A stretch of 7,109 nucleotides of DNA from assembly GCA_944331945.1 (NCBI GenBank), contig CALVJC010000023.1, positions 1-7,109 of the forward strand. The letters are read 5' to 3'. Origin of the DNA: an uncultured Bacilli bacterium. GTDB taxonomy: Bacteria; Bacillota_I; Bacilli_A; RF39; UBA660. Below are positions 1 through 5,802 of the stretch, one piece after another. The notes under the pieces are model-generated. The model saw nothing but the letters and a program-made list of their open reading frames with translations, ran no database searches and had not been told where the DNA came from. The stretch's first letter is position 1; every line of letters starts with the position of its first letter. Both the position numbers and the translations under genes were made by a program.

Positions 1-11
1 GTGATATATAT

Positions 12-61
12 AATATTAATTGAAAAGACAATTCAATATTAAAAATTTATTTGATTTTTAA
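12..61. repeat. Two overlapping AT-rich inverted repeats
   Basis: Bases 12-22 (AATATTAATTG) pair with 29-40 (CAATTCAATATT) around a 6-base loop, with one bulged C. Immediately after, TTAAAAAT (39-46) pairs with ATTTTTAA (54-61). Both lie beyond the 3' end of the minus-strand repressor remnant and might be a relic of its terminator. Neither strand has a clean T-tract after a GC-containing stem, and sequence this AT-rich often forms such hairpins by chance, so the function is open. Confidence 0.25.
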
Positions 62-145
62 TTTTGTTGTTTCACCACAAAGCTAATTAATAGATACTTT
101 ATAATGTTTTGCAAGTTCAATCAAAGCGTAAGCGTGAATATACAT
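47..145 (-). pseudogene. Remnant of an XRE/Cro-type helix-turn-helix repressor
   Basis: The minus strand from 145 reads MYIHAYALIELAKHYKVSIN, then a TAG stop (83-85), then LCGETTKLKIK and TAA at 47-49. This matches the end of the classical XRE/HTH_3 domain, where helices 4-5 usually read like ALIKLAKYFNVSIDYLLG followed by a short linker. The alignment holds across the stop: S-I-N-stop-L-C-G sits on S-I-D-Y-L-L-G, so TAG occupies the usual Tyr codon (TAT/TAC). No helix-turn-helix N-terminus is found on the minus strand further right; the frame hits another TAG at 152-154. I infer a repressor gene that lost its first two thirds and gained a nonsense codon. Such proteins are XRE-family transcription factors common in phages and mobile elements. 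The match is short (about 20 residues), so the family call is moderate. Confidence 0.5.
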
Positions 146-186
146 TTTTTCCTAGTTCACATTTAGAGTGGGTGTTAGTATAGATT

Positions 187-411
187 TTGAGTTTCGGTGA
201 AAAAACACTTGTAAGAAAAAAAGTGAAAATGTGTTATCCACAGATTCACTTTTTTAGGCATAAAATAATAATTGTTGGCGAAGTGGATGAAAACGAAAAT
301 AGCCATTCTAATATTGTTAGATTTATTTTAAAGACAGTAAAAGAATATAAATACGAAAATAATAGAATTGATACAAGCATGTCATTTGGTAGCTACGAGG
401 AAGAAGCATAA
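187..411 (+). CDS. Doubtful small ORF, 74 codons, unrecognised
   Basis: An open frame starts at TTG 187, just after an in-frame TAG at 181, and ends at TAA 409-411. There is no convincing ribosome binding site before the TTG or before the internal ATG at 229. The product starts basic (KTLVRKKVK), then has a short hydrophobic strand (HKIIIVGEVDENEN, about residues 25-38), a helical segment (NIVRFILKTVKEYKYE) and an acidic end (SYEEEA). I do not recognise a family. The IIIVGEVDEN...NIVRFIL pattern faintly recalls the first strand and helix of ClpP-like folds, but with no Ser-His-Asp motif this is not evidence. It may be a gene fragment in a decayed region, or non-coding sequence, since a perfect DnaA box lies inside it. 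Confidence 0.25.
   Translation: MSFGEKTLVRKKVKMCYPQIHFFRHKIIIVGEVDENENSHSNIVRFILKTVKEYKYENNRIDTSMSFGSYEEEA
234..242 (+). promoter_or_regulatory. Perfect DnaA-box 9-mer (single)
   Basis: TTATCCACA matches the consensus strong DnaA box exactly. I saw no second perfect copy nearby and no cluster of boxes beside an unwinding element, so this is not an origin by itself. It could be an isolated DnaA regulatory site or chance. Confidence 0.3.
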
Positions 412-423
412 TTCCTTTTTTCT

Positions 424-443
424 TTTCCCATAATTTCCCATAA
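424..443. repeat. Perfect tandem 10-bp direct repeat, candidate operator
   Basis: TTTCCCATAA occurs twice head to tail at 424-433 and 434-443 with no mismatch. The unit length is about one helical turn, so both copies face the same side of the DNA. The pair ends 8 bases before a -35-like hexamer (452-457) of the promoter leading to the two-component genes. OmpR/PhoB-family regulators are known to bind direct repeats spaced 10-11 bp just upstream of -35 elements, and an OmpR-family regulator is encoded immediately downstream. An autoregulatory operator is therefore a reasonable inference, not shown by the sequence alone. Confidence 0.45.
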
Positions 444-451
444 ATCATTGA

Positions 452-479
452 TTGTTCTCCCAAAATTTTTCAGTATGAT
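452..479 (+). promoter_or_regulatory. Candidate sigma-A-type promoter for the two-component operon
   Basis: TTGTTC (452-457) and TATGAT (474-479) are separated by 16 bp. An alternative -35, TTGATT at 448-453, would give a 20-bp spacer, which is too long. Predicted initiation near 486 would give a transcript whose first ribosome binding site is that of the six-codon mini-ORF at 507. The tandem 10-bp repeat lies just upstream. Confidence 0.45.
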
Positions 480-506
480 GGATTTGTAAAGAAAGGAGAG
501 TGATAG

Positions 507-527
507 ATGATTCAAAAGAAAAAATAA
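507..527 (+). CDS. Six-codon mini-ORF or leader peptide (MIQKKK)
   Basis: AAAGGAGAG (492-500) lies 8 bases before an ATG, one of the best ribosome binding sites in the window, yet the frame reads only MIQKKK and stops at TAA 525-527. It lies between the upstream promoter candidate and the response regulator. It could be a translated leader affecting expression of the two-component operon, or the start of a gene that has been lost. No Trp, His or other regulatory codon run is present apart from three Lys codons. Confidence 0.35.
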   Translation: MIQKKK

Positions 528-586
528 GCTACCTTAACTAGAAAATAATTTCGAGGAGATGATAAATAGAAAAAACAAGAAAATAG

Positions 587-595
587 TGTTATACT
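587..595 (+). promoter_or_regulatory. Extended -10 promoter directly before the response regulator
   Basis: TGTTATACT is a perfect TGn extended -10 (TATACT, 590-595). There is no recognisable -35 about 17 bp upstream, which extended -10 promoters can tolerate. Initiation near 602 would leave only about 11 untranslated bases before ATG 613, starting within the GGTGAT that serves as the ribosome binding site. It may be a second promoter of the two-component genes. Confidence 0.4.
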
Positions 596-612
596 ATTGG
601 TGGTGATCATTT

Positions 613-1275
613 ATGTACAAAGTATGTTTTGTAGAAGACGAGCTTGATTTACAAGCTGTTGTAAAAATGTATTTAGAAAAGGCAGGGTACGAAGTAACTT
701 GTTTTGAAAAAGGCGCAGATGCCATTAATTATATTGGTTCCCCTGTCGATGTTTGGATTCTTGATATTATGTTAGGAGATGATGTCAATGGTTATGATGT
801 AATCAAAGCAATTCGAAACGTATATCCTGATGTGCCGGTCTTATTTACTTCCGCACGAGATCAGGACCTAGATCGAATTTTAGGCCTAGAGTTAGGTAGC
901 GATGATTACATAACGAAACCTTATTCGAGTAAGGAATTAGTCTTACGAGTAAACAATATTATAAAACGTGTATACCAAAAGAAAGAAAGCGATACACTTA
1001 CTTATCTAGATTATCTAATTGATGTAGATAGAAGACAAGTAACCCTTTCCAAAAAAGAAATAAAACTTACTACCTTGGAATTTGATCTTTTACTACTCTT
1101 TGTACAAAATATTAACAAAACCTTCTCTCGTGAAGAGATCCTAGAGTCTGTGTGGGGAATCGATTACTTTGGCTCAGATCGAGCCGTTGATGACCTCGTT
1201 AGAAGACTACGCAAAAAAATGCCAAAATTAAACATAGGAACCGTATATGGATATGGTTATAGGTTATCACAATGA
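613..1275 (+). CDS. OmpR/PhoB-family response regulator
   Basis: A cytoplasmic transcription factor that is phosphorylated by a partner histidine kinase. The receiver domain spans about residues 2-118: acidic pocket E8-D9, phosphoacceptor D51 in WILDIML, switch T79/S80 in LFTSA, and K102 in DDYITKP. The winged-helix Trans_reg_C domain covers about 125-219, with LTTLEFDLLLLF, the REEILESVWG helix, the recognition helix around RAVDDLVRRLRKK and the wing IGTVYGYGYRL. The length of 220 residues is normal and all key residues are present. ATG 613 is preceded by GGTGAT with 5 bases spacing. The TGA stop overlaps the kinase start (ATGA), so the two are translationally coupled and surely partners. 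It probably regulates its own operon; other targets are unknown. The sequence does not place it in a named subgroup such as VanR or PhoP. Confidence 0.96.
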   Translation: MYKVCFVEDELDLQAVVKMYLEKAGYEVTCFEKGADAINYIGSPVDVWILDIMLGDDVNGYDVIKAIRNVYPDVPVLFTSARDQDLDRILGLELGSDDYITKPYSSKELVLRVNNIIKRVYQKKESDTLTYLDYLIDVDRRQVTLSKKEIKLTTLEFDLLLLFVQNINKTFSREEILESVWGIDYFGSDRAVDDLVRRLRKKMPKLNIGTVYGYGYRLSQ

Positions 1276-2543
1276 GATTTGCTGGAAAATTAAGTCATCA
1301 ATTATTAATCTTAATTGTGTTTATCTTTGCAGTCGTCTTACTAATGTTAGGCATCGTTTTACCCCAGGTCGTACTTCCAATCATAGAAAAAAATATCTAT
1401 AATTACTTAAGAGAACCTCTTGAATTTGTTCAATCCGATATTGATGAAGACTTAATAACAACGGAAATCGCTTATCTTTATCAGATAGGAGATACCGTTG
1501 CCTATAGTGATAACATTCATGATATCATTCCATTTCGTGATGTGAATGAAATTATGACCCGTATCACAAAGGATTATGGAAAATTTATTTACCAACACCA
1601 AACCTATTATTATTACACACTCCATAATAATAATGTTACCAAAATTGCTTTAACCAACGATACTTATATGACGAAAACCAGGGCGGATATTTTAAACGCC
1701 ATTCTACCAGTAGTATTATTAACATTCCTCTTTATTTCTCTTGTTTTGATCCTTTGGAGCAGTTTTATTGTAAAAAAGGTAGAAAAGCTGAAATTAAAGA
1801 TTGATAATATTGATAATGATAACTTTAATCATAAACTAGAATTTTCTGTGGATGATGAAATGAAATCCTTGGAAATTGCTGTGGAAGACATGCGGATTTC
1901 TTTAAAAAACCAAGAAGAATACCGCAATCAAATGTATCAAAATATTTCACATGACTTTAAAACACCTCTCACCGTAATAAAGTCTTATGTCGAAGCTTAC
2001 AATGACAAGATCGAAGATGCCGATAGTGCTATGGCTGTCATTGAAGAGCAAACAGATAAACTAGAATTCAAAGTTCATTCACTTCTTTATTTGAATAAAC
2101 TAGATTACCTGAAAGATAATATGAATATAAAACTTACTCTTATTGATTTAAATAAAATTGTTTCTCATGCTATTAAAGAGTTCAAATTCAAAAGAAAAGA
2201 CATTGAATTTATTGTTAACATTGATAAAAATAGTAAATTCTATGGAACTGAAGAGCATTGGGAAACCATTATAGACAATTTATTAGCGAATTTTATGCGC
2301 TATGCTGAAAAAACCATAAAAATAACTGCCAAAAACAATCGTTTAACTTTATATAATGATGGTCCAAACATTGACCCCACGTTACTAGAAGGAATCTTTA
2401 CTCCGTTCCGAAAAGGTATCAAAGGAGAGTTTGGATTAGGTCTATCCATAGTAAAGAAAACGTTAAATATGATGGGTTATGATATTACAATCAAAAATGA
2501 AAAGAAAGGGGTATCCTTTCATATTGCAAAGACTTCCAAATAA
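1272..2543 (+). CDS. Membrane sensor histidine kinase, partner of the response regulator
   Basis: A membrane-bound sensor kinase that autophosphorylates on His and passes the phosphate to the adjacent regulator. TM1 is about residues 11-35 and TM2 about 142-167, enclosing an extracytoplasmic domain of about 105 residues (Tyr-rich around 107-116) that should detect the signal; I recognise no named sensor fold there. A HAMP-like linker follows (about 165-218). The dimerisation/phosphoacceptor helix carries H227 in NISHDFKTPL. The ATPase domain shows the N box (DNLLAN, N336), G1 box (NDGPN, D363), F-box (FTPFRKG) and G2 box (FGLGLS, 387-391). At 423 residues it is complete. The start overlaps the regulator's stop by 4 bases with only a weak ribosome binding site (AGGTTA), which supports coupling. 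The ligand cannot be deduced. Confidence 0.95.
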   Translation: MRFAGKLSHQLLILIVFIFAVVLLMLGIVLPQVVLPIIEKNIYNYLREPLEFVQSDIDEDLITTEIAYLYQIGDTVAYSDNIHDIIPFRDVNEIMTRITKDYGKFIYQHQTYYYYTLHNNNVTKIALTNDTYMTKTRADILNAILPVVLLTFLFISLVLILWSSFIVKKVEKLKLKIDNIDNDNFNHKLEFSVDDEMKSLEIAVEDMRISLKNQEEYRNQMYQNISHDFKTPLTVIKSYVEAYNDKIEDADSAMAVIEEQTDKLEFKVHSLLYLNKLDYLKDNMNIKLTLIDLNKIVSHAIKEFKFKRKDIEFIVNIDKNSKFYGTEEHWETIIDNLLANFMRYAEKTIKITAKNNRLTLYNDGPNIDPTLLEGIFTPFRKGIKGEFGLGLSIVKKTLNMMGYDITIKNEKKGVSFHIAKTSK

Positions 2544-2557
2544 AGGGAGTCTTTTTT
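2528..2557 (+). terminator. Intrinsic terminator overlapping the end of the kinase gene
   Basis: AAAGACTTCC (2528-2537) pairs with GGGAGTCTTT (2545-2554), with one G-T wobble, around a 7-base loop, then runs into T residues 2552-2557. The kinase stop TAA (2541-2543) lies inside the loop. A ribosome finishing the kinase would cover the hairpin, so termination may depend on translation. The next gene starts 34 bases beyond the hairpin and might receive readthrough. Confidence 0.75.
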
Positions 2558-2590
2558 CTTTTTTGGGACATAATAAAAAGGGTGATAAAA

Positions 2591-3382
2591 ATGAAAATAT
2601 TTATAACAGGTGCTTATAGTGGTCTAGGTTATGCCTTTGCCAAAGAAGCAGCCAAAAGAGGCCATATTGTTTATGCAGGAGTACATAAAAAAGAACAGTT
2701 AGCGTTACTAGAGAAAAAAAGTATGGAAGATAACGTATTTTTGTTTCCTGTTCTGTTTCGCTTAGGAAAAGAAGAAGATTACCAAATCATGGATACGATG
2801 GATTTTGATGCCATTATCTTACAAGCAGGAATTGCCGAAGGAGGAAGTATGTTAGAAATTGATTTGAATCGCTTAGAAAAAAACTATCAAATCAATGTCT
2901 TTGAAAATTTAAGAGTCCTTCAAAAGTATTTAAGAAGATGTTTGATCACCAAACAAAAAGGAAAAATTTTTTTGACTTCTTCCATGGCTGCTTTCTTACC
3001 ACTACCTTATCTTGGAAGTTATACTTCAACCAAATTAAGTCTTTATGCATTAGGGAAAACCATTCAAAAAGAGTTGAAAATGCAACAGCTTAAGGTAGAT
3101 CTATGCTTAATTATGCCAGGCGCTTATCAAACAGGTTTTAATGATTATATGATCTTAAACAAGGAAAAAGATATGTACTTTAACGATCAAGAAGCCGAAA
3201 AAGTGACGAAAAAGCAACAGAAAATGTTTAACTTATTGGAAGAAAAAGACTTCGAACCTCTTGCCAAAAAAATTGTTTCTTCCTTCGAAAAAGAACATCT
3301 TCCGAAATACATTTCTTATCCTTTTTCTCAAAAATTAGGCATAAAAATTTATCGTATTTTCTCTTCCTTGCTTGAACTTTAA
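2591..3382 (+). CDS. Short-chain dehydrogenase/reductase (classical SDR)
   Basis: A cytoplasmic NAD(P)-dependent oxidoreductase; substrate unknown. The Rossmann fold starts with TGAYSGLG (residues 6-13, the TGxxxGxG nucleotide-binding motif). The motif usually NNAG is here LQAG (77-80). The catalytic set is complete: N102 in YQINVF, S131 in LTSSMAA, and Y144/K148 in YTSTK, followed by MPGAYQTGF (175-183). At 263 residues the length is typical. ATG 2591 is chosen because AAGGGTGAT sits 6 bases before it; a GTG at 2582 lies within that ribosome binding site and is unlikely. Position 14 of the first helix region shows nothing decisive for NAD versus NADP. It is first in a three-gene plus-strand cluster, 16 bases before the next start. 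The Gln replacing the Asn of NNAG is the one unusual motif residue. Confidence 0.9.
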   Translation: MKIFITGAYSGLGYAFAKEAAKRGHIVYAGVHKKEQLALLEKKSMEDNVFLFPVLFRLGKEEDYQIMDTMDFDAIILQAGIAEGGSMLEIDLNRLEKNYQINVFENLRVLQKYLRRCLITKQKGKIFLTSSMAAFLPLPYLGSYTSTKLSLYALGKTIQKELKMQQLKVDLCLIMPGAYQTGFNDYMILNKEKDMYFNDQEAEKVTKKQQKMFNLLEEKDFEPLAKKIVSSFEKEHLPKYISYPFSQKLGIKIYRIFSSLLEL

Positions 3383-3398
3383 AAGGAAACTCGCTATA

Positions 3399-4397
3399 AT
3401 GAAAAGCGTGATGGAAATGAGACCAGAAAAAATAACCCTAGATCAATTTCTTTTTACTTTTATTCAAGAAGAAAAGAAAAAATATCAAACAATAATGAAA
3501 AAAGTAAAAACAAACGTGTCAGAAGAAGCGATCCGTCCTTTTACAAAAAAAGAGTTGAGCGCTCTTGAAAAGGGGAGTGCTTCTATTCTAGTGGAATTAG
3601 ATCAATATGAAGAAGAATTAACGCAATTTTTAAAACTTTCTCCCTTAGAAGAGGATGAGATATCAATGCCTCGCCATCTTTTTCAGCATGTGGAGGAAAT
3701 TAGTAAGCAAAAAAGAGTTGTTACAGAGTTTTTGAATTTGCAAACAGAAGACTTTTATCAAGGAGAAAAACAAAAAGAAGAAAAAACAAATCTTCTTCTT
3801 TATCAAGAAAAAGAAGCGAAGAGAAATCATCAAACAATATTAAATCTTCAAAGAACCAGTAAAGAATTACAAAAATTAGTGTATCAAAACATCAAATATC
3901 AAGAACAAATAAAATGGAATTTTAAAAAGCAAGAAAAACAACTGGTTCTTACCTTTTTGTTATTTATGACGTCCAAACGGTTCCAAAAAGATCCTTCCTT
4001 TGCCAATACCGCTCTTCTTTCTTATTTATTGCTGGAACAATTAAAAACAATGAAGGAACCTTTTTATCAAAAGCAAAAAATAGCTTTTTATGAAGATTAT
4101 CAAAAAGAATTATTTGATACAACCAAAGAAGTTCAGTATTTTGGAAAGATGTTAGAGCAGAGTAGAAAAGAGTTAGAAGATCAGGAAAAAGATCTAGAAA
4201 ACAAGGTCAAACCTTATTGCTCTAAGGAAGAATGGCAAGAATTCTATGCTCTTTTTCTAGGCATAAAAGCGGAAGTAACAGAGTCTTATGAACAATTTTT
4301 GGCAATCCAAGACCTGTTAGAAGATAGTATCAGTGAAAATAAAGCGAGAGTAAAGCAAAAGGAGCAGTATAATTATGAAAATGGAAGCGTTAACTAG
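3399..4397 (+). CDS. Unrecognised helical, charged protein with predicted coiled coils
   Basis: I do not recognise a family. The 332 residues are very rich in Lys, Glu and Gln, with long heptad-like stretches around 115-180 and 225-275, suggesting an all-helical coiled-coil protein. There is no signal peptide. One short hydrophobic patch (LVLTFLLFM, about 182-190) is too short for a usual membrane span. A single Cys and few Gly or Pro fit a rod-like fold. ATG 3399 is chosen because AAAAGGA lies about 11 bases upstream; a TTG at 3372 inside the preceding dehydrogenase gene has no ribosome binding site. An ATG at 3411 is also possible. It sits between the dehydrogenase and the pentapeptide gene and overlaps the latter by 23 bases, so it is likely co-expressed. 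A scaffold or protein-protein role is only a guess. Confidence 0.8.
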   Translation: MKSVMEMRPEKITLDQFLFTFIQEEKKKYQTIMKKVKTNVSEEAIRPFTKKELSALEKGSASILVELDQYEEELTQFLKLSPLEEDEISMPRHLFQHVEEISKQKRVVTEFLNLQTEDFYQGEKQKEEKTNLLLYQEKEAKRNHQTILNLQRTSKELQKLVYQNIKYQEQIKWNFKKQEKQLVLTFLLFMTSKRFQKDPSFANTALLSYLLLEQLKTMKEPFYQKQKIAFYEDYQKELFDTTKEVQYFGKMLEQSRKELEDQEKDLENKVKPYCSKEEWQEFYALFLGIKAEVTESYEQFLAIQDLLEDSISENKARVKQKEQYNYENGSVN

Positions 4398-4971
4398 AGA
4401 AGAAATCAAAGAAGAAGAAAGTTATTCTTATCGACATCTTTCCTCTTGTTCTTTCCCCAAAGATATTTTATGGGCTTCTTTTGATCATTGTACTTTTGAA
4501 AAAGTTGATTTTATCGGAGCCGATCTGACGAGAATGGACTTTTCTCATTGTACCTTTCTTCATTGTGACTTTTCCAATGCTACTTTTACGAAGAATGGTT
4601 TTAAAAACTTAACATTTCAAGATTGCAAAATGATTGGCGTGAATATGGTCGAAGTAAATGGTACCAAAATAACGTTTGAAAATTGTCTTTTGCGTTATGC
4701 GAATTTCAATGATGCCAAATTAAAAGAAGTTCTTTTTTCAAACTGTCATATTGAAGAGGGGAGTTTCAGTGGTACTACTTTGAAAAAAACAGAGTTTCAA
4801 GATTGTTCTTTACAGAAAGCGGACTTTTATCAGACTTCTTTAGAAGGACTTGATCTTTCTCATTGTCAAATCGAAGGAATCAAGGTATTGCCCAAAGATT
4901 TAAAAGGCTGTGCTGTATCGTTAGAGCAAGCCCTTGATTTTATTTCTTTATTAGGGGTGATTATCAAATGA
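4375..4971 (+). CDS. Pentapeptide-repeat protein, Qnr/MfpA-like
   Basis: Residues 36-171 follow an unbroken five-residue phase: Phe, Leu, Met or Ile at every fifth position (36, 41, 46, 51 ... 171), with Gly at 96 and Val at 171, and small or Cys residues two before. This predicts about seven coils of a right-handed quadrilateral beta-helix. After it, DLKGCAVSLEQALDFISLLGVIIK-type sequence (about 175-198) closely resembles the C-terminal dimerisation segment of Qnr-family proteins. Qnr and MfpA are known to mimic DNA and bind gyrase and topoisomerase IV, giving quinolone protection. The lack of loops between coils is more like MfpA than plasmid Qnr. At 198 residues the length fits. ATG 4375 has AAAAGGAG 10 bases upstream and overlaps the preceding gene. 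Whether it protects gyrase here is inference; many chromosomal homologues have unknown roles. Confidence 0.88.
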   Translation: MKMEALTREEIKEEESYSYRHLSSCSFPKDILWASFDHCTFEKVDFIGADLTRMDFSHCTFLHCDFSNATFTKNGFKNLTFQDCKMIGVNMVEVNGTKITFENCLLRYANFNDAKLKEVLFSNCHIEEGSFSGTTLKKTEFQDCSLQKADFYQTSLEGLDLSHCQIEGIKVLPKDLKGCAVSLEQALDFISLLGVIIK

Positions 4972-4972
4972 A

Positions 4973-4997
4973 AAAAGAAGAATGGGTTTCTTCTTTT
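4973..4997. terminator. Bidirectional terminator between convergent genes
   Basis: AAAAGAAGAA (4973-4982) pairs with TTCTTCTTTT (4988-4997) around a 5-base loop. Read on the plus strand the stem ends in T residues after the pentapeptide stop. Read on the minus strand it ends in six T residues after the nuclease gene, whose stop codon (4996-4998) overlaps the stem. Only two G-C pairs support the stem, so termination may be inefficient. Confidence 0.55.
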
Positions 4998-5748
4998 ATT
5001 GTGCTAGAGAACTATCTCCTGTCTTATAGTCAATGGTAATACCTGCTTGGACATTATAAACAAAAACGTGAAATTTTACTCCTTCACCATTATCTTCGAT
5101 GGACTTGGCTTCCATTTCTACACCGGTCGCTAGTAAGTTATCTCCTTCAAAAATAGGGGTAACGCGATATAAAACATGATTTCCCGTTTCCTTCACGTAT
5201 TCGGCAACTTCATCTTCAAAAGGAAGCATTCCTTCGGTATTCATGGACCGAGTACAAGTAATCAAATTCTTTTCATTAGCATTTTCTCCGGTTAATTGAT
5301 AGCCAATCAAATGACAACGATTATATAAATATTTTCCACTAACATTATCATATTTGACGGTATGCCAACCAGAAGGTTTGACTTGTCCAATACTACCACG
5401 CTCTTCGGTCGGCATAGTTTCAAGACTAACATTGGCGAAAGCAACGCCACATCTACCAAGCGAATCCAAATCACTATATTGCTCAAAAGCATTCGTGGTA
5501 TAATCGGTTTCTGTAAAGTTCGGTTCATTGTCGTTCAAGACAACATAGGAATTCCCTTGATAAGCTGGAATATCATCGATTTGATAAGTAGGGGAAGTTT
5601 CACTCTCTTCTGGAAGAGCATAAGACTCTTTTGGCGCAAGTGATTCTACAAAGGATTGAATATCATCTTTAAAAAAACTAAAAACTGCTACTAGAGCAAT
5701 AAATACGAGGATAAAAGCTATACTTTTTTTCTTTCTTCTTTTTTGCAA
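4996..5748 (-). CDS. Membrane-anchored DNA/RNA non-specific endonuclease
   Basis: A secreted or surface-tethered nuclease of the Endonuclease_NS_2 / streptococcal DNase type. Numbering from the upstream GTG at 5757: a basic N-terminus (KRRKKK) precedes one hydrophobic span (about 13-29), with no clear lipobox or signal-peptidase site, so an N-terminal anchor is likely. After a Ser/Glu/Pro-rich linker (about 40-65), the catalytic core has the metal-dependent nuclease motif NRCHLIG (H149 general base, 146-152) followed by NEKNLITCT (N164, probable metal ligand) and MNTEGMLPFE (172-181). The TTG at 5748 is preferred because GAAGG ends 8 bases before it; the GTG at 5757 overlaps that site. This gives 250 residues. 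Likely role: nucleotide scavenging or DNA degradation or processing outside the cell. It is convergent with the pentapeptide gene and downstream of the methyltransferase. Confidence 0.9.
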   Translation of the reverse strand: MQKRRKKKSIAFILVFIALVAVFSFFKDDIQSFVESLAPKESYALPEESETSPTYQIDDIPAYQGNSYVVLNDNEPNFTETDYTTNAFEQYSDLDSLGRCGVAFANVSLETMPTEERGSIGQVKPSGWHTVKYDNVSGKYLYNRCHLIGYQLTGENANEKNLITCTRSMNTEGMLPFEDEVAEYVKETGNHVLYRVTPIFEGDNLLATGVEMEAKSIEDNGEGVKFHVFVYNVQAGITIDYKTGDSSLAQ

Positions 5749-5773
5749 ATTTAACACCTTCTATTCTAATAAC

Positions 5774-5782
5774 ATTATAACA
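5774..5782 (-). promoter_or_regulatory. Extended -10 promoter of the nuclease gene
   Basis: The minus strand reads TGTTATAAT, a perfect extended -10, with no good -35. Predicted initiation near 5767 places the ribosome binding site GAAGG (5757-5761) a few bases into the transcript. The promoter sits in the 54-base gap after the methyltransferase stop, so the nuclease can be transcribed separately, although no terminator separates the two genes. Confidence 0.55.
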
Positions 5783-5802
5783 CAAGAAAAAGAAAAGCAG
5801 CA

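Noticed and set aside
12..61. Intrinsic terminator at the left edge
   Set aside because: The hairpins are almost all A-T and lack a proper T-tract, so they are listed only as inverted repeats.
187..411. ClpP-like protease fragment
   Set aside because: Only a vague strand-helix resemblance over about 20 residues, with no catalytic motif.
559..606. Possible Trp-type attenuator leader peptide (MINRKNKKIVLYYWW)
   Set aside because: The AGGAG directly abuts the ATG with no spacing, no competing hairpins are visible, and nothing downstream concerns tryptophan, so two Trp codons are not enough.
4440..4880. DNA repeats such as CATTGTAC and CATTGTGAC inside the pentapeptide gene
   Set aside because: They simply follow from the repeated five-residue coding pattern.
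5362..5643. Plus-strand 93-codon ORF, and a minus-strand 73-codon ORF at 5307-5528
   Set aside because: Both lie wholly within the nuclease gene in other frames, have no suitable ribosome binding site and show no recognisable protein features.
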